NCBI RefSeq assembly: GCF_009862265.1
Contig: NZ_WWGX01000001.1
Span: 124,001 to 188,000, forward strand
Direction: 5' to 3'
DNA length: 64,000 nt
Origin: Streptomyces sp. SID8352
Lineage (GTDB): Bacteria; Actinomycetota; Actinomycetes; Streptomycetales; Streptomycetaceae
The notes under the pieces are model-generated. The model did no database searches and was not told the origin of the DNA. It saw nothing but the letters and a program-made list of their open reading frames with translations. Position numbers and translations under genes: made by a program. Below are positions 7,561 to 17,019 of this stretch, piece after piece. How positions within the stretch are numbered: the stretch's first letter is position 1; each line of letters starts with the position of its first letter.

Positions 7561-8218
7561 GCCGCAGCGCCCGCCATCCGCGGTGCCGCGGACCGGAGCG
7601 CGGCACTCCGGGGCGTCCCGTGCGAGGCTGTCCGCGGGACGCGGGGCGCCGTCGTCGCACTGCCCCGTTCAACCGGGGGGCGGGCCCGGCGGCCCGGGCG
7701 CGCTCCGGTGTGACGGGCGCGCTCCGCTGTGCCGGGCTCCGGCCCGTGCACCGGTCGTGCCCGGGTCCGGCCCGGTGCGGCGGGAGGGCGTACGGACCGC
7801 CGTCGGGCGTACGGGAACGCGAGCGTGGATCAGGGGGCCCGGTGGCCCGGTGGTGCCGGGCCGGCCGGAGAGGGGGTGGAGGGGCGTGCCGTCGAGACGG
7901 AGAGGGCCCCGGCGCTCGAAGGCGCCGGGGCCTGTCCTCCCCTGTGCTGACCCGGAGCCCCGAGCTCTCAAGGTCACTTCCCGCGGACCGGTTTCCCCGA
8001 GCGGCCCGCCCCCCGCTGGAGATCTCCCCGCGGCGGAGGTGGTCAATCCCCGGGGGCTGTCACTCGATTGAGCGGTGTTGTCCAGCGAGACAGTGATGTC
8101 GAATAACCATTCGATACTCTGCGGGTGCCCCGCACAAAGGGGCGGCCCGCACGACCGGCGCAGCACATCAGAGCGCGACAGGCGCGACAGGGCGCGACAC
8201 TTGGGGGTGCCAGGACCT
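7561..8218. other. Long intergenic region with a second strong hairpin
   Basis: No supportable gene. At 7905-7932 an 11-bp perfect stem (GGCCCCGGCGC) with loop TCGAAG forms a second terminator-like hairpin far from any stop codon. At 8099-8114 TCGAAT-AACC-ATTCGA is a perfect 6-bp inverted repeat in the likely promoter region of the following gene and is a candidate operator. The isolated hairpin could mark the end of an unannotated small transcript. Confidence 0.5.
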
Positions 8219-9253
8219 ATGGCGCGGCGTATCGACGTGATCGGGGCGGGTGGTCTCCGTCTCGCGGCATGGGAGTTCGGTGACCCTCCCAAGCCGGACG
8301 ACTCCGATCGGTCCGGGGGGCCCGACGGGGGCCACCGGGGCGACGGGGCGGAGGGGGCCGGCGGGTCCGACGAGCCCGCTGACGGGGGTGACGAGCCCGG
8401 CGCGTCCGGCGGGGCGGGCCCGTCCGGCCGGGGCCCCGGCGTTCTGTTACTGCACGGACTGATGGGCCGGGCCTCGCACTGGGCGCCCACCGCCCGCTGG
8501 CTCTCCGCCCGCCACCGCGCCGTCGCGCTCGACCAGCGCGGGCACGGCCGCAGCGACAAGCCGCCGCAGGGCGCCCACACCCGTGAGGTCTACGTCGAGG
8601 ACGCCGAGGCCGCGCTGGAGCAGCTCGGGCTCGGCCCCGCCGTCCTCGTCGGCCACGCCATGGGCGCGCTGACCGCCTGGCAGCTCGCCGCCAAGCGGCC
8701 CGACCTGGTCCGCGCGCTGATCATCTGCGACATGAGGGCCTCCGCCCTCGGCGGTGCCTCGCAGCACGTGTGGCGGGAGTGGTTCCGGGCCTGGCCGGTG
8801 CCGTTCGCCACGCTGGCCGACGTCCGCAAGTGGTTCGGTGGCGACGACCCGTGGATGGAGCACCCCAACCCCGCCCGGGGCGAGTTCTACGCCGAGGTGA
8901 TGGCCGAGTCCCCGGACGGCTGGCGGCCGGTCTTCGACCCGGAGCACATGCTCCGCACCCGCGAGACCTGGGTCCACGACGCCCACTGGGAGGAGCTGGC
9001 CCAGGTGCGCTGTCCCACCCTGGTCGTCCGCGGCCTCGACGGCGAACTCGGCCGTGCCGAGGCCCAGGAGATGGTCCGCGTCCTGCCGCGCGGCCGGTAC
9101 GCCGAGGTCGCCGACGCCGGCCACCTCGTCCACTACGACCAGCCGGAGGCCTGGCGGGCGGCCATCCTGCCGTTCCTGGACGGCCTCGGGGAGGCGGGGG
9201 AGGGCGTCGAAGCCGGGGGGACCGGGGTGCCGGAGAGCACCGGGGCCCCGTAG
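8219..9253 (+). CDS. Alpha/beta-hydrolase-fold protein, nucleophile Ser replaced by Ala, TTA codon
   Basis: Alpha/beta-hydrolase fold protein of 344 residues. The oxyanion region LLLHGLMGRASHW (about 76-88), VALDQRGHGRSDKP (about 101-114), and a C-terminal DAGHLVHYDQPE with the expected catalytic His are present. The nucleophile elbow reads VGHAMGALTAW, so the Ser of G-x-S-x-G is Ala (GCC codon). A Gly/Asp/Ser-rich insert, probably disordered, occupies about residues 24-70. Leu77 is encoded by TTA, so translation should need the bldA tRNA and be timed to late development. The ATG is preceded by AGGA and GGGGG stretches. The protein may be a non-catalytic fold member or use another mechanism. 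Confidence 0.85.
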   Translation: MARRIDVIGAGGLRLAAWEFGDPPKPDDSDRSGGPDGGHRGDGAEGAGGSDEPADGGDEPGASGGAGPSGRGPGVLLLHGLMGRASHWAPTARWLSARHRAVALDQRGHGRSDKPPQGAHTREVYVEDAEAALEQLGLGPAVLVGHAMGALTAWQLAAKRPDLVRALIICDMRASALGGASQHVWREWFRAWPVPFATLADVRKWFGGDDPWMEHPNPARGEFYAEVMAESPDGWRPVFDPEHMLRTRETWVHDAHWEELAQVRCPTLVVRGLDGELGRAEAQEMVRVLPRGRYAEVADAGHLVHYDQPEAWRAAILPFLDGLGEAGEGVEAGGTGVPESTGAP

Positions 9254-9943
9254 GACGGGGCCGCGCGGCGGAGCCCCGGGCCGTGCGCGGCCCCCGGGGC
9301 CGCCGAAGCCCTGGGGCGGGCGTGGAACACGGGTCCCGTTTCCCGGGGCCGGGGTGGCTCCCGGGCCCGTCCGCTCGGGTCCCGGTGACCCGGGCTCCCG
9401 GTCGTCCGGCCGACGGTCTTCCGGCCTTTCGTTCAGGGGCCTTGCGGCCCGGCCTTCCGGGTTCCGAGTCCTGGTCCTCCGATCCCGGGTGCCCTCTCGG
9501 CCTCCCGAATCCGGTTCTCCGGGGGCGACCCCAGGTCCGGTGTCGTGGGACCGGCGCCCCGGGACCCGTGGATGTCCCCCGAGCACCGTGCCGCCGGAGC
9601 CCCGGGGTGCGAGACCCGAGGGGAATTCCACCGGGGTGAGAGCCCGGATTCCCGGGAAGTCCCAGGGCGGAGCAGGAGCCGGTGGGCCTGGGCCGGAGCC
9701 GTGGCCCGGAGCCGTGGGCCGGGTTCGCGCGGTGCCGGGGCGGGGCGGAGTGGGACGTGCGGGCACGGAGCGTGGACCGGGCCCCACGCTGTGCCCGGGC
9801 CGGGCCTGCGCCGTGCCCGGGGCGGGACCGCCCGGTGCACGCCCGGGCGGGCACCGCAGGCGTGGCGCGGGGCGGGGGCCGGGGCGTGGCACGGGCGGTC
9901 CGGGGCGGTGTGGCGCGGGCGCCACCCCGCCCCGGACCCGTCC
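9254..9943. other. Low-complexity G-rich intergenic region
   Basis: 690 nt between convergent genes, dominated by CCGGG/CCCGG words such as GTCCCGG and TTCCGGCC at irregular spacing. No clear periodic array, hairpin of note or supportable reading frame was seen. Confidence 0.6.
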
Positions 9944-11598
9944 TCACCCCTTGCTGACCGCCGCCAGGATCTCCGGCAGCCGCGCGGCTGCCCGCGGTGC
10001 CGCCACCCGCAGCCCGAGCAGGGTGATCGCGGCGCCGTACACCGCGCCCACCGGCAGCACCAGCCACTCCAGGCTCTCGCCGGCCGAGGAGACGTGCAGC
10101 CAGACCGTCAGGGCGATCACCGGCGCGCACAGCAGCGCGGCCGCCAGCATCCCGCCGAAGATGGAGAACCAGGCGAGCCCCACCTGACCGGGGGCGACAT
10201 TGCGGTGCCCCTCCTGCGGAACGGAGTAGGCGAAGCGGGCGGAGGCCCACGCGCCCGACGCCAGCATCGCGCCGAGCAGCGCGAAGGACAGCCCCAGTGC
10301 CCGCGGCAGCTTCCCCCACTCGCCCAGGACCGCCGTCGTCAGCACCGTGACCGCGGTGGCGTACGGGAGGGCCACCAGCAGCAGGGCCAGCGCACGCCCG
10401 CGCAGCTCGACGTAGGCGTCCCGGGGCGAGGAGATCGTCATGGCGACCATCCAGAACGCCGACGAGTCCTGCCCGAACTGGTTGTACATCTGGACGCCGA
10501 GCCTGCCCGCGGCGAAGCAGGCGAAGTACACCGAGCCGGTGCCCTGCCAGGCGTTGAACAGCGGCACGATCACTCCGATGGCCAGCGAGGTCACCCAGGC
10601 CGCCTTGGTCTTGGGGTCCCGCCACACATAGCGCAGGGTGCGCTCCATCACCGTGCCGGTCCGCCCCGGCGGCAGGAACCGGGCGAGCCCCGACGTGCCC
10701 CGGGCCCGGCCGGAGCCGCCGTCGGCGGCCCGCACCGTGGAGCCGTCCGGCGCGGTCATCAGCCGCACCAGGTGCCCCGCCCACATCCGCAGCAGCAGCA
10801 CCAGGGCCACCGCGGTCAGCGCGAGCTGGGCCAGCGCGGTCCCGTACGCGCCGTCGCCCGCCGCCCGTACCGCGCCGACGGCCGACGCGGGCGGCACCCA
10901 CCCCAGCACGTCCGCGACCGGGTCGAGCTGCCCCAGCCCGGAGGCGCCGAGCCGCTGCACCCCGAAGTTGACGAGCTGGGCCCCGATCGCGATGACCAGG
11001 CCGCTGAGCACCGCCAGGTCCCGTCCCTTGCGGCTGGTCAGCAGCCGTACGTTGGCGGCGGCCACGGTCCGCGCCAGCGTCACGCAGACCAGCGGCCCCA
11101 GGACCGCGCCGACCGCCCCGGCCAGCCAGGCCGCCGGGCCGTGCGCCAGGGCGACCACCGAACCGGCGAACACGCACAGCGTGAACAGCGGCCCGATGCC
11201 CACCAGCGAGGACACCAGCAGCGCCCGCACCAGCGGCCGGGGCCGCAGCGGCAGCATCACCAGCCGGGTCGGGTCGAGCGTCTCGTCACCGCCGGGGAAG
11301 AACAGCGGCAGCACCGCCCAGCCCAGCCCAGCCCCAGCACCGCAGCCAGCACCAGCACCGGGCCCGCCGCGTGCGGGTACCCGCGCAGGGCGACCAGACC
11401 GATGAGCTGGAGCACGGTGAACAGGCCGACGAAGACGGCCGAGGCGACGAAGACGGCCCGCCGCCCGCCCGACTGCCGCAGCCCGTTGCGCAGCAGCGAC
11501 AGCTTCAGCCGGACGAAGACCGGGGTGAGGGCGGGGGCGGGCGGCGGAGCGGGGGACGGGGGCGCCGGTACCGCGCCCCGTGCGCCGGCCGTGCTCAC
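9944..11598 (-). pseudogene. ABC-2-type transporter permease, frameshifted in a GCCCA repeat
   Basis: Multi-pass membrane permease of a two-gene ABC exporter. The N-terminal part (FVRLKLSLLRNGLRQS, VFVGLFTVLQLIGLVALRG, VLVLAAVLGLGWA) is in one frame; the continuation (VLPLFFPGGDETLDPTRLV and the remaining helices to AAVSKG) is in another. The shift occurs at three tandem GCCCA units at 11316-11330 (AGGGC/TGGGC on the coding strand). Deleting one 5-bp unit restores a single frame of 549 residues reading ...GLGWAVLPLFF. The GTG start at 11598 overlaps the ATPase stop by 4 nt (GTGA), showing translational coupling. Either a real slipped-strand inactivation, phase variation, or a sequencing/assembly error. 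Confidence 0.8.
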
Positions 11599-12371
11599 CG
11601 GGCACCCCCACCGAGCCAGTCCAGCGCCGCCCCGGCGTCCCGGCCGCCCGCGCCCACGAGTTCGAGGAACGCCTCCTGGAGCGAGGCCGCCTCCCCGCGC
11701 ACCTCCGTCAGCGGACCGGTGGCGCGGATGCGGCCCGCCGCCATCACGGCCACCCAGTCGCACAGCGACTCGACCAGCTCCATCACGTGCGAGGAGAACA
11801 CCACGGTGGCGCCGGAGGCGGTGTAGCGCTCCAGCACGCCCCGGATGGTCTGGGCCGACACCGGGTCGACGCCCTCGAACGGCTCGTCCAGGAACAGCAC
11901 CTCGGGGTTGTGCAGCAGCGCGGCGGCCAGCCCGATCTTCTTCCGCATGCCGGTCGAGTAGTCCACGACCAGTTTGTGCTGCGCCCCCGCCAGATCGAGC
12001 ACCTCCAGCAACTGGGCGGCCCGCTTGTCGACCTCGGCGCCGGGCAGCCCCCGCAGCCGGCCCGAGTAGGCGAGCAGTTCGCGCCCCGACAGCCGCTCGA
12101 ACAGCCGCAGTCCCTCCGGGAGGACCCCGATCCGGGCCTTCACCGCGACCGGGTCCCGCCACACGTCGTGGCCGGCGATCTCGACGGTGCCCCGGTCGGG
12201 CCTGAGCAGCCCGGTGACCATGGACAGCGTGGTGGTCTTCCCGGCCCCGTTGGGTCCGACCAGCCCGATGAACTTCCCCGCGGGCAGTTCGAGGTCGATG
12301 CCGCCCACGGCCACCTGCTGGCCGAACCGCTTCCACAGCCCCTGTACGCGCACGGCGCTCGTCGTCACCAT
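11595..12371 (-). CDS. ABC transporter ATP-binding protein
   Basis: ATPase subunit of an ABC exporter, 258 residues, cytosolic and membrane-associated. Walker A GPNGAGKTTT (about 42-51), Q-loop region IGVLPEG, signature YSTGMRKKIGLA in a DrrA/CcmA-like variant, Walker B VLFLDEPFEGVDP, and H-loop SSHVMELV are all present. The ATG at 12371 follows GGAGGG by 6 nt. It is translationally coupled to the frameshifted permease downstream, so its own function may be lost if the frameshift is real. The substrate is unknown. Confidence 0.93.
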   Translation of the reverse strand: MVTTSAVRVQGLWKRFGQQVAVGGIDLELPAGKFIGLVGPNGAGKTTTLSMVTGLLRPDRGTVEIAGHDVWRDPVAVKARIGVLPEGLRLFERLSGRELLAYSGRLRGLPGAEVDKRAAQLLEVLDLAGAQHKLVVDYSTGMRKKIGLAAALLHNPEVLFLDEPFEGVDPVSAQTIRGVLERYTASGATVVFSSHVMELVESLCDWVAVMAAGRIRATGPLTEVRGEAASLQEAFLELVGAGGRDAGAALDWLGGGAR

Positions 12372-12549
12372 TCGTCTCCCTCCGTCAAGCCGAAACCCTA
12401 CGGTGGGAACCCCTCCCGGGGGCCGGACGGGACCCGGGGGCAACGGCGGGGCCGCCCCGGCGGAGCACCGGCGGAGGACAGGCGGAGGACAGGTGCGACG
12501 GCGCGGGGAGCGCGGGACGCGGTGGTGCGTTCCCCCTCCGCGGCGGCCC

Positions 12550-13212
12550 TCAGCGCTCCCGGGCGCAGGCGTACGCCAGCGGGGCGATCAGCTCCGCCGC
12601 GTCCGGCAGCCAGCGGTTCGCCGCCGTCGGCCGGCACACCCAGCGCACCGACCCCCACGCCCCCCAGCGGGTCGGCGGCGCCGCCACGTACCCGCCCGCG
12701 CCGAGCACCGCCAGGTCCAGGGTGGCGGGCGCCCAGCCCAGCCCCCGCACCAGGTCGGGCACCTTCGCCGCGGCACCCGGCAGCACCAGGAACCGCATCC
12801 GCCGATCCGGCGCCGACACCACCGGACCGGGCGCCGGTTCCCTGCGCTCCATCCGGGCCAGCGCCAGGAATCCGGCGGTCTCCGGCACCTCGATCACGTC
12901 GAACGACCGCCCCGTGGGCAGCAGTACGGACGCCTCCGGCCGCTCCCGCCACATGCGGCGGGCCACCGTCGCGCTGCCGGTGGCCTCGGCCGCCCAGTCC
13001 GCGCGCGCCGGGTGCGCGCCGGGGGCGGCGCACCCCGGATCGCCGCACGAGCAGTGCCAGGCACCGCCGTTCATTTCCAGCCAGGTGCCCGGGCACACGT
13101 CCCAGTGGCACTCCTCCGCGTAGCGCGCGGCGGCCTCCGGCGCCCGAACACCCCGGTCCCCGCGGCCCGCGACGGCCCCGGCGCCCGTGAAGGCGGTGAT
13201 GGTCTCTTCCAC
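12550..13212 (-). CDS. Bifunctional DNA primase/polymerase-like protein
   Basis: 220-residue protein resembling the stand-alone N-terminal prim-pol domain proteins common in Streptomyces. Cys-rich segments WHCSCGDPGCAAPGAHP (about 52-68) and CHWDVCPG may bind zinc. A possible catalytic acidic pair is in SFDVIEVPE (about 103-111), and the WRERPEASVLLPTGR segment precedes it as in prim-pol proteins. Starts at GTG 13212. It is divergent from the NsdA-like regulator. The family name comes from remote homology; no replication role is shown for these short forms. Confidence 0.75.
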   Translation of the reverse strand: MEETITAFTGAGAVAGRGDRGVRAPEAAARYAEECHWDVCPGTWLEMNGGAWHCSCGDPGCAAPGAHPARADWAAEATGSATVARRMWRERPEASVLLPTGRSFDVIEVPETAGFLALARMERREPAPGPVVSAPDRRMRFLVLPGAAAKVPDLVRGLGWAPATLDLAVLGAGGYVAAPPTRWGAWGSVRWVCRPTAANRWLPDAAELIAPLAYACARER

Positions 13213-13487
13213 ACGGGTTCCAACTCCCCGTGATCATCGGGGGTTACGGAGCGGGGCGCGCGGGGATGGAGCACCGGTCCCGTCTCCGGGGCGCATGGGT
13301 GCATCTCCGGGGGCGCGCGGGAGGAACCCGGGCCCGCTCCGGGTAACCAGCCCTGGGGCCGGCAAGCCGCCGTCACCCCGGCAATCCGCGCAAGATGCGC
13401 AAGGCTCGCATTGTCGGCACGTCGACGGGGCAGTGATCCTCACGGTCGGATCGCAGGGTTCCGCCGAGACAGCATGGGGGTTACGGC

Positions 13488-14873
13488 ATGGCCGCAAGGC
13501 CTCTCGTGGCACGGCAGCCGAACGAACGGCTGCAGGCGCTCATTCAGGAGGCGGGGTGCTCGAACGCCGGGCTCGCCCGCCGGGTCAACATGTGCGGGGT
13601 CGAGCACGGGCTCGACCTGCGGTACGACAAGACGTCCGTGGCGCGCTGGCTGCGCGGACAGCAACCGCGCGGCCGGGCACCGGCGATCATCGCCGAGGCG
13701 CTGGGCCGCAAGCTCGGCCGGACGGTCACGATCGACGAGATCGGCATGGCCAACGGCAAGAACCTGGCCTCGGGGGTCGGCCTCCAGTTCTCCCCGACGG
13801 TGCTGGGGGCCATCGAGCAGGTCTGCGAGCTGTGGCGCAGCGACGTGGGGCGGCGCGACTTCCTGGCCGGATCCTCGGTCGCGGCGTCCGCGCTGGTCGA
13901 GCCCAGCCGCGACTGGCTGATCTCCACCCCCGACCCCCAGGTGTCGCGGGCCGCCGGACCGCGCGTCGGCCGGGCCGACGTGTCCGCCGTGCGGTCGATG
14001 ACCCAGTCCCTCGCCGAACTGGACCACGAGTACGGCAGCGGGCATGTCCGCCCGGTCGTCGTGCACTACCTCAACAGCGTCGTCTCCGGGCTGCTCGCGG
14101 GCTCCTACCGGGAGGCGGTGGGACGGGAGTTGTTCGCCGAGGTCGCCCGGCTGACCGAACTGGCCGGGTACATGGCCGTCGACACCGGCCAGCCCGGCCT
14201 GGCCCAGCGGTACTACATCCAGTCCCTCCGGCTGGCGCAGGCCGCCGGGGACCGCGGCTACGGCGGCTATGTCCTCGCCGCGTCCATGAGCCACCTGGCC
14301 GCGCAGCTCGGGAACCCGCGTGAGATCGCCCAGTTGGCGCGCGCCGCCCAGGAGGGCACCCGCGGCCGGGTGACCCCGCGCACCGAGTCGATGTTCCACG
14401 CCGCCGAGGCGCGCGGGCACGCCCTGCTCGGGGACGCGCGGTCCGCCGAGGCCGCCGCCGGACGGGCCGTCGGGGCGATGGAGCGGGCCGAGGCCGACAC
14501 CGGGGACGACCCGGTGTGGATCGCCCACTTCGACGGGGCCTATCTGGCCGACGAGTTGGCCCACTGCCACCGGGACCTCGGCCAGGCCGAGGCGGCGGCC
14601 CGGTGCGCGCGGCAGTCCCTGGCGGGCCATCCGGAGTCCCGGGTGCGCAGGCGGGCCATCGGCCTGGTCCTGCTGGCCACCGCGCAGGTGCAGCAGCGCG
14701 AGGTCGAACAGGCCTGCCAGACCGCGCTGAAGGCCGTCGACCTGCTGGAGACCCTGCGCTCCAACCGGGGCGCCGAGTACCTGGAGGACTTCCAGCAGCG
14801 GCTGGAGCCGTACCGGGAGGAGGCGGTGGTACGGGAGTTCGGGGCGCGGCTGGAGCTGGCGGCGGCGGCGTGA
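13488..14873 (+). CDS. NsdA-family TPR regulatory protein
   Basis: 461-residue Streptomyces regulator type. The N-terminus (about 8-90) resembles a helix-turn-helix unit (LQALIQEAGCSNAGLARRVN, SVARWLRGQQPRGRAPAII). A conserved RRDFLAGSS box follows at about 124-132. The C-terminal two-thirds are helical TPR-like repeats (RELFAEVARLTELAGYMA, AQRYYIQSLRLAQAAG, AARCARQSLAGHPES). Members such as NsdA are negative regulators of sporulation and antibiotic production; this is a paralogue, not necessarily NsdA itself. The ATG follows GGGGG by 7 nt. Monocistronic and divergent from the primase-like gene. Confidence 0.8.
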   Translation: MAARPLVARQPNERLQALIQEAGCSNAGLARRVNMCGVEHGLDLRYDKTSVARWLRGQQPRGRAPAIIAEALGRKLGRTVTIDEIGMANGKNLASGVGLQFSPTVLGAIEQVCELWRSDVGRRDFLAGSSVAASALVEPSRDWLISTPDPQVSRAAGPRVGRADVSAVRSMTQSLAELDHEYGSGHVRPVVVHYLNSVVSGLLAGSYREAVGRELFAEVARLTELAGYMAVDTGQPGLAQRYYIQSLRLAQAAGDRGYGGYVLAASMSHLAAQLGNPREIAQLARAAQEGTRGRVTPRTESMFHAAEARGHALLGDARSAEAAAGRAVGAMERAEADTGDDPVWIAHFDGAYLADELAHCHRDLGQAEAAARCARQSLAGHPESRVRRRAIGLVLLATAQVQQREVEQACQTALKAVDLLETLRSNRGAEYLEDFQQRLEPYREEAVVREFGARLELAAAA

Positions 14874-15074
14874 GCGGCCGTCCGGCGGGAGCGTGAACAC
14901 CCGGGGTACGGGCCCGTGATGAGCGGGCGGGGGCGTCAACAGCGTGTCCCGGCCCGGTTCTGTTACCGCCGTCACAGGGAAGGGGGCGGGGTCCCGGGCG
15001 GCGTGGCAGCGGGCTCCGGGGACCCGGTAGCGTGAGCCGACGATTCCGAAGATCCCCCATTCGTAGGAGTCCCG

Positions 15075-16982
15075 GTGACGCAGAGTGGACAGGGCGAGGA
15101 GCCCTCGGCGCGGCATGCGCGCGAAGGCATCGTGCTGCCCTCGGACGGCGGTGAGCCCGTACTGCCGGGACCCGCCGACGGGCCCGGCGGCCCCTACGCG
15201 GGCCCGCCCGCCCCGGCCTCCGCGCCGCACGGCGGCCAGGCGTGGGACCAGCCGTGGGGCCCCGGGCAGCAGCAGCCGCCCCCGGCCCCGAGCTGGCCCG
15301 CCCCGCCCGACACCCCGGGCTGGGGCGCGCCGGAGCCGGCCCCCTCCTGGCCCGGCGAGGGCGCGGGCCCGGCGTCCTTCGGCCCCGGACCACTGCCCCC
15401 CGAGGCCCCCCGTCCGCCGTCCCACGGCACCGTGCCGCCCCCCGCCGGCCCGCAGGGCCACGGCGCGGGGCATCCGGGCGGCGGCCACGGGCTCCCGCCC
15501 GGCGGGCAGGGCTTCGCGCCGGGCCCGCAGGGGCCCGCCGACGGCGCGGGGCAGGCGTACCCGCAGGGCCCGGCGTATCCGCAGGGCGGACCGGCGTACC
15601 CGCCGCACGGCCAGGACCCGGCGGCCCTCCACGGCTCCGCCCCCGTCGGTCCCGGACGGCCCGCCTACGGCTACCCGCACGTCCAGCAGGGCCCGCCCGG
15701 CGGTCCGGCGCAGCCCGGCTACGGCTATCCGCCGCCGGTCCAGGGCGCCGCGCACCCCGCCCCCGGTGCCCTGCCGCCCGGTCCGGGCGGCGCTCCCGGC
15801 GGGTTCCCCGGGGCCGACGAGGGCGCCACCCAGTACCTGCCGCCGGTCCCCGCCGGACCGGACGAGGGGGCGACCCAGTACATACCCCCGGTGCCCGCCG
15901 GGCCGGACGAAGGGGCCACCCAGCTCATACCGCCCGTCGGGCCGGGAGCCCTGCCGCCCGAGATGCCGCCCCCGACGTCCCCCGGCGGTGCGCACCACCC
16001 CGGGCACGCGCACCCGGCCGCCCCGGGGGCCGGCCCGGACGCCGAGGCCACCCAGTACATCGCGCCGGTCCCCGGCGGCCCCGGCCCTGTGCCGCCGTAC
16101 GGCGCCGGGCCCGGCGCGGAGGAGGAACCGGCGCGGCCCCCGGCGGAGTTCGACAGCCTCTTCCGCAGCGGCCCTGGGGCGGACGGCCCCGCCTCGGCCA
16201 CCCAGCAGATGCCCCGCTTCGAGGAGCCCCCGGCGCCCCCCGCCGCCCGCGGCGGCCACGCCCCGCCCGGGCCCGGCGGTCCGGGGGGCGGCGGCCGGAG
16301 ACGTGCTGCGGGGGCCCGCTCCGGCGGCGGGCGCTCCCGCAGCAAGGTGCCGCTGATCGCGGCCGTCGGCGTCGGCCTCGCCGTCGTCGGGGTCGGGGCC
16401 GGTGCCCTGCTGGGCGGCGGAGGCGGCGGCGACAAGGGCGCGGGGCGGACCGTGGCCGCCACGGCGCCCCCCGCGGCCGACGAGCCCTCCGCCACCCCCT
16501 CCGAATCCCCCTCGCCCACCGTCGACCCCGTGCGGCAGCAGGCCGAGGCTTTGGACAAGCTGCTGGCGGAGAGCGGCAGCAGCCGGGCCACGGTGATCAG
16601 CGCCGTGTCCGACGTGCAGTCCTGCGAGAACCTTCCCCAGGTCGCCAAGGACCTGCGCGAGGCGGCCGAGCAGCGCACCGGGCTGGTCACCGGCCTCGGA
16701 CAGCTCTCGGTGGACCGGCTGCCCCGACACGCCGAGCTGACCGACGCCCTCACCAAGGCGTGGCAGGCCTCCGCCTCGGCGGACAACCACTACGCGGCGT
16801 GGGCCGACCAGGTGGCCGGGCGCAAGGGCTGCAAGAAGGGCCGGGCCCGCACCACCGACCAGGCCCAGGCCGGCAACCGGGCCAGCGGCACCGCCAGCGC
16901 CGAGAAGGCCAGGGCCGCCGGGCTCTGGAACAAGATCGCCAAGAAGTACGGGCTGACCACCCGCCAGCCCACCCAGCTCTGA
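15075..16982 (+). CDS. Pro/Gly-rich membrane protein with ATQY repeats and extracytoplasmic C-domain
   Basis: 635 residues. Residues 1-410 are low-complexity Pro/Gly/Ala-rich and include repeated (E/S)ATQ(Y/L/Q) units: DEGATQYLPPVPAGP, DEGATQYIPPVPAGP, DEGATQLIPPV, AEATQYIAPVP and SATQQMPRF. One transmembrane helix follows a basic RSGGGRSRSK stretch at about residue 420 (VPLIAAVGVGLAVVGVGAGALL). The remaining 190 residues are probably extracytoplasmic: a Ser/Thr/Pro linker and a helical domain with two Cys (SCENL and KGCKK). The evenly spaced Thr residues suggest phosphorylation targets for Ser/Thr kinases or FHA partners (inference). The GTG start has a TAGGAG site. The 3' end carries a triplicated 17-bp repeat containing the stop codon. 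Confidence 0.8.
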   Translation: MTQSGQGEEPSARHAREGIVLPSDGGEPVLPGPADGPGGPYAGPPAPASAPHGGQAWDQPWGPGQQQPPPAPSWPAPPDTPGWGAPEPAPSWPGEGAGPASFGPGPLPPEAPRPPSHGTVPPPAGPQGHGAGHPGGGHGLPPGGQGFAPGPQGPADGAGQAYPQGPAYPQGGPAYPPHGQDPAALHGSAPVGPGRPAYGYPHVQQGPPGGPAQPGYGYPPPVQGAAHPAPGALPPGPGGAPGGFPGADEGATQYLPPVPAGPDEGATQYIPPVPAGPDEGATQLIPPVGPGALPPEMPPPTSPGGAHHPGHAHPAAPGAGPDAEATQYIAPVPGGPGPVPPYGAGPGAEEEPARPPAEFDSLFRSGPGADGPASATQQMPRFEEPPAPPAARGGHAPPGPGGPGGGGRRRAAGARSGGGRSRSKVPLIAAVGVGLAVVGVGAGALLGGGGGGDKGAGRTVAATAPPAADEPSATPSESPSPTVDPVRQQAEALDKLLAESGSSRATVISAVSDVQSCENLPQVAKDLREAAEQRTGLVTGLGQLSVDRLPRHAELTDALTKAWQASASADNHYAAWADQVAGRKGCKKGRARTTDQAQAGNRASGTASAEKARAAGLWNKIAKKYGLTTRQPTQL

Positions 16983-17019
16983 CCCCCACCCAGCTCTGAC
17001 CCCCACCCAGCTCTGACCT
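16971..17019 (+). repeat. Triplicated 17-bp repeat containing the stop codon
   Basis: Three copies of a 17-bp unit (ACCCAGCTCTGACCCCC) at 16971-16987, 16988-17004 and 17005 onward, the last with one change. The first contains the gene's TGA. Because 17 is 2 modulo 3, the TGA at 16980, 16997 and 17014 falls in all three frames. Confidence 0.9.

Noticed and set aside
7561..8218. tRNA or other known RNA gene in the gap
   Set aside because: No T-loop GGTTC-type motif with a matching acceptor stem was found; only the isolated hairpin stands out.
9944..11611. Reading the permease as a single intact gene starting in the downstream frame
   Set aside because: The N-terminus in that frame is nonsense-like Arg/Ala-rich sequence, whereas the other frame encodes the expected first helices up to the GCCCA repeat.
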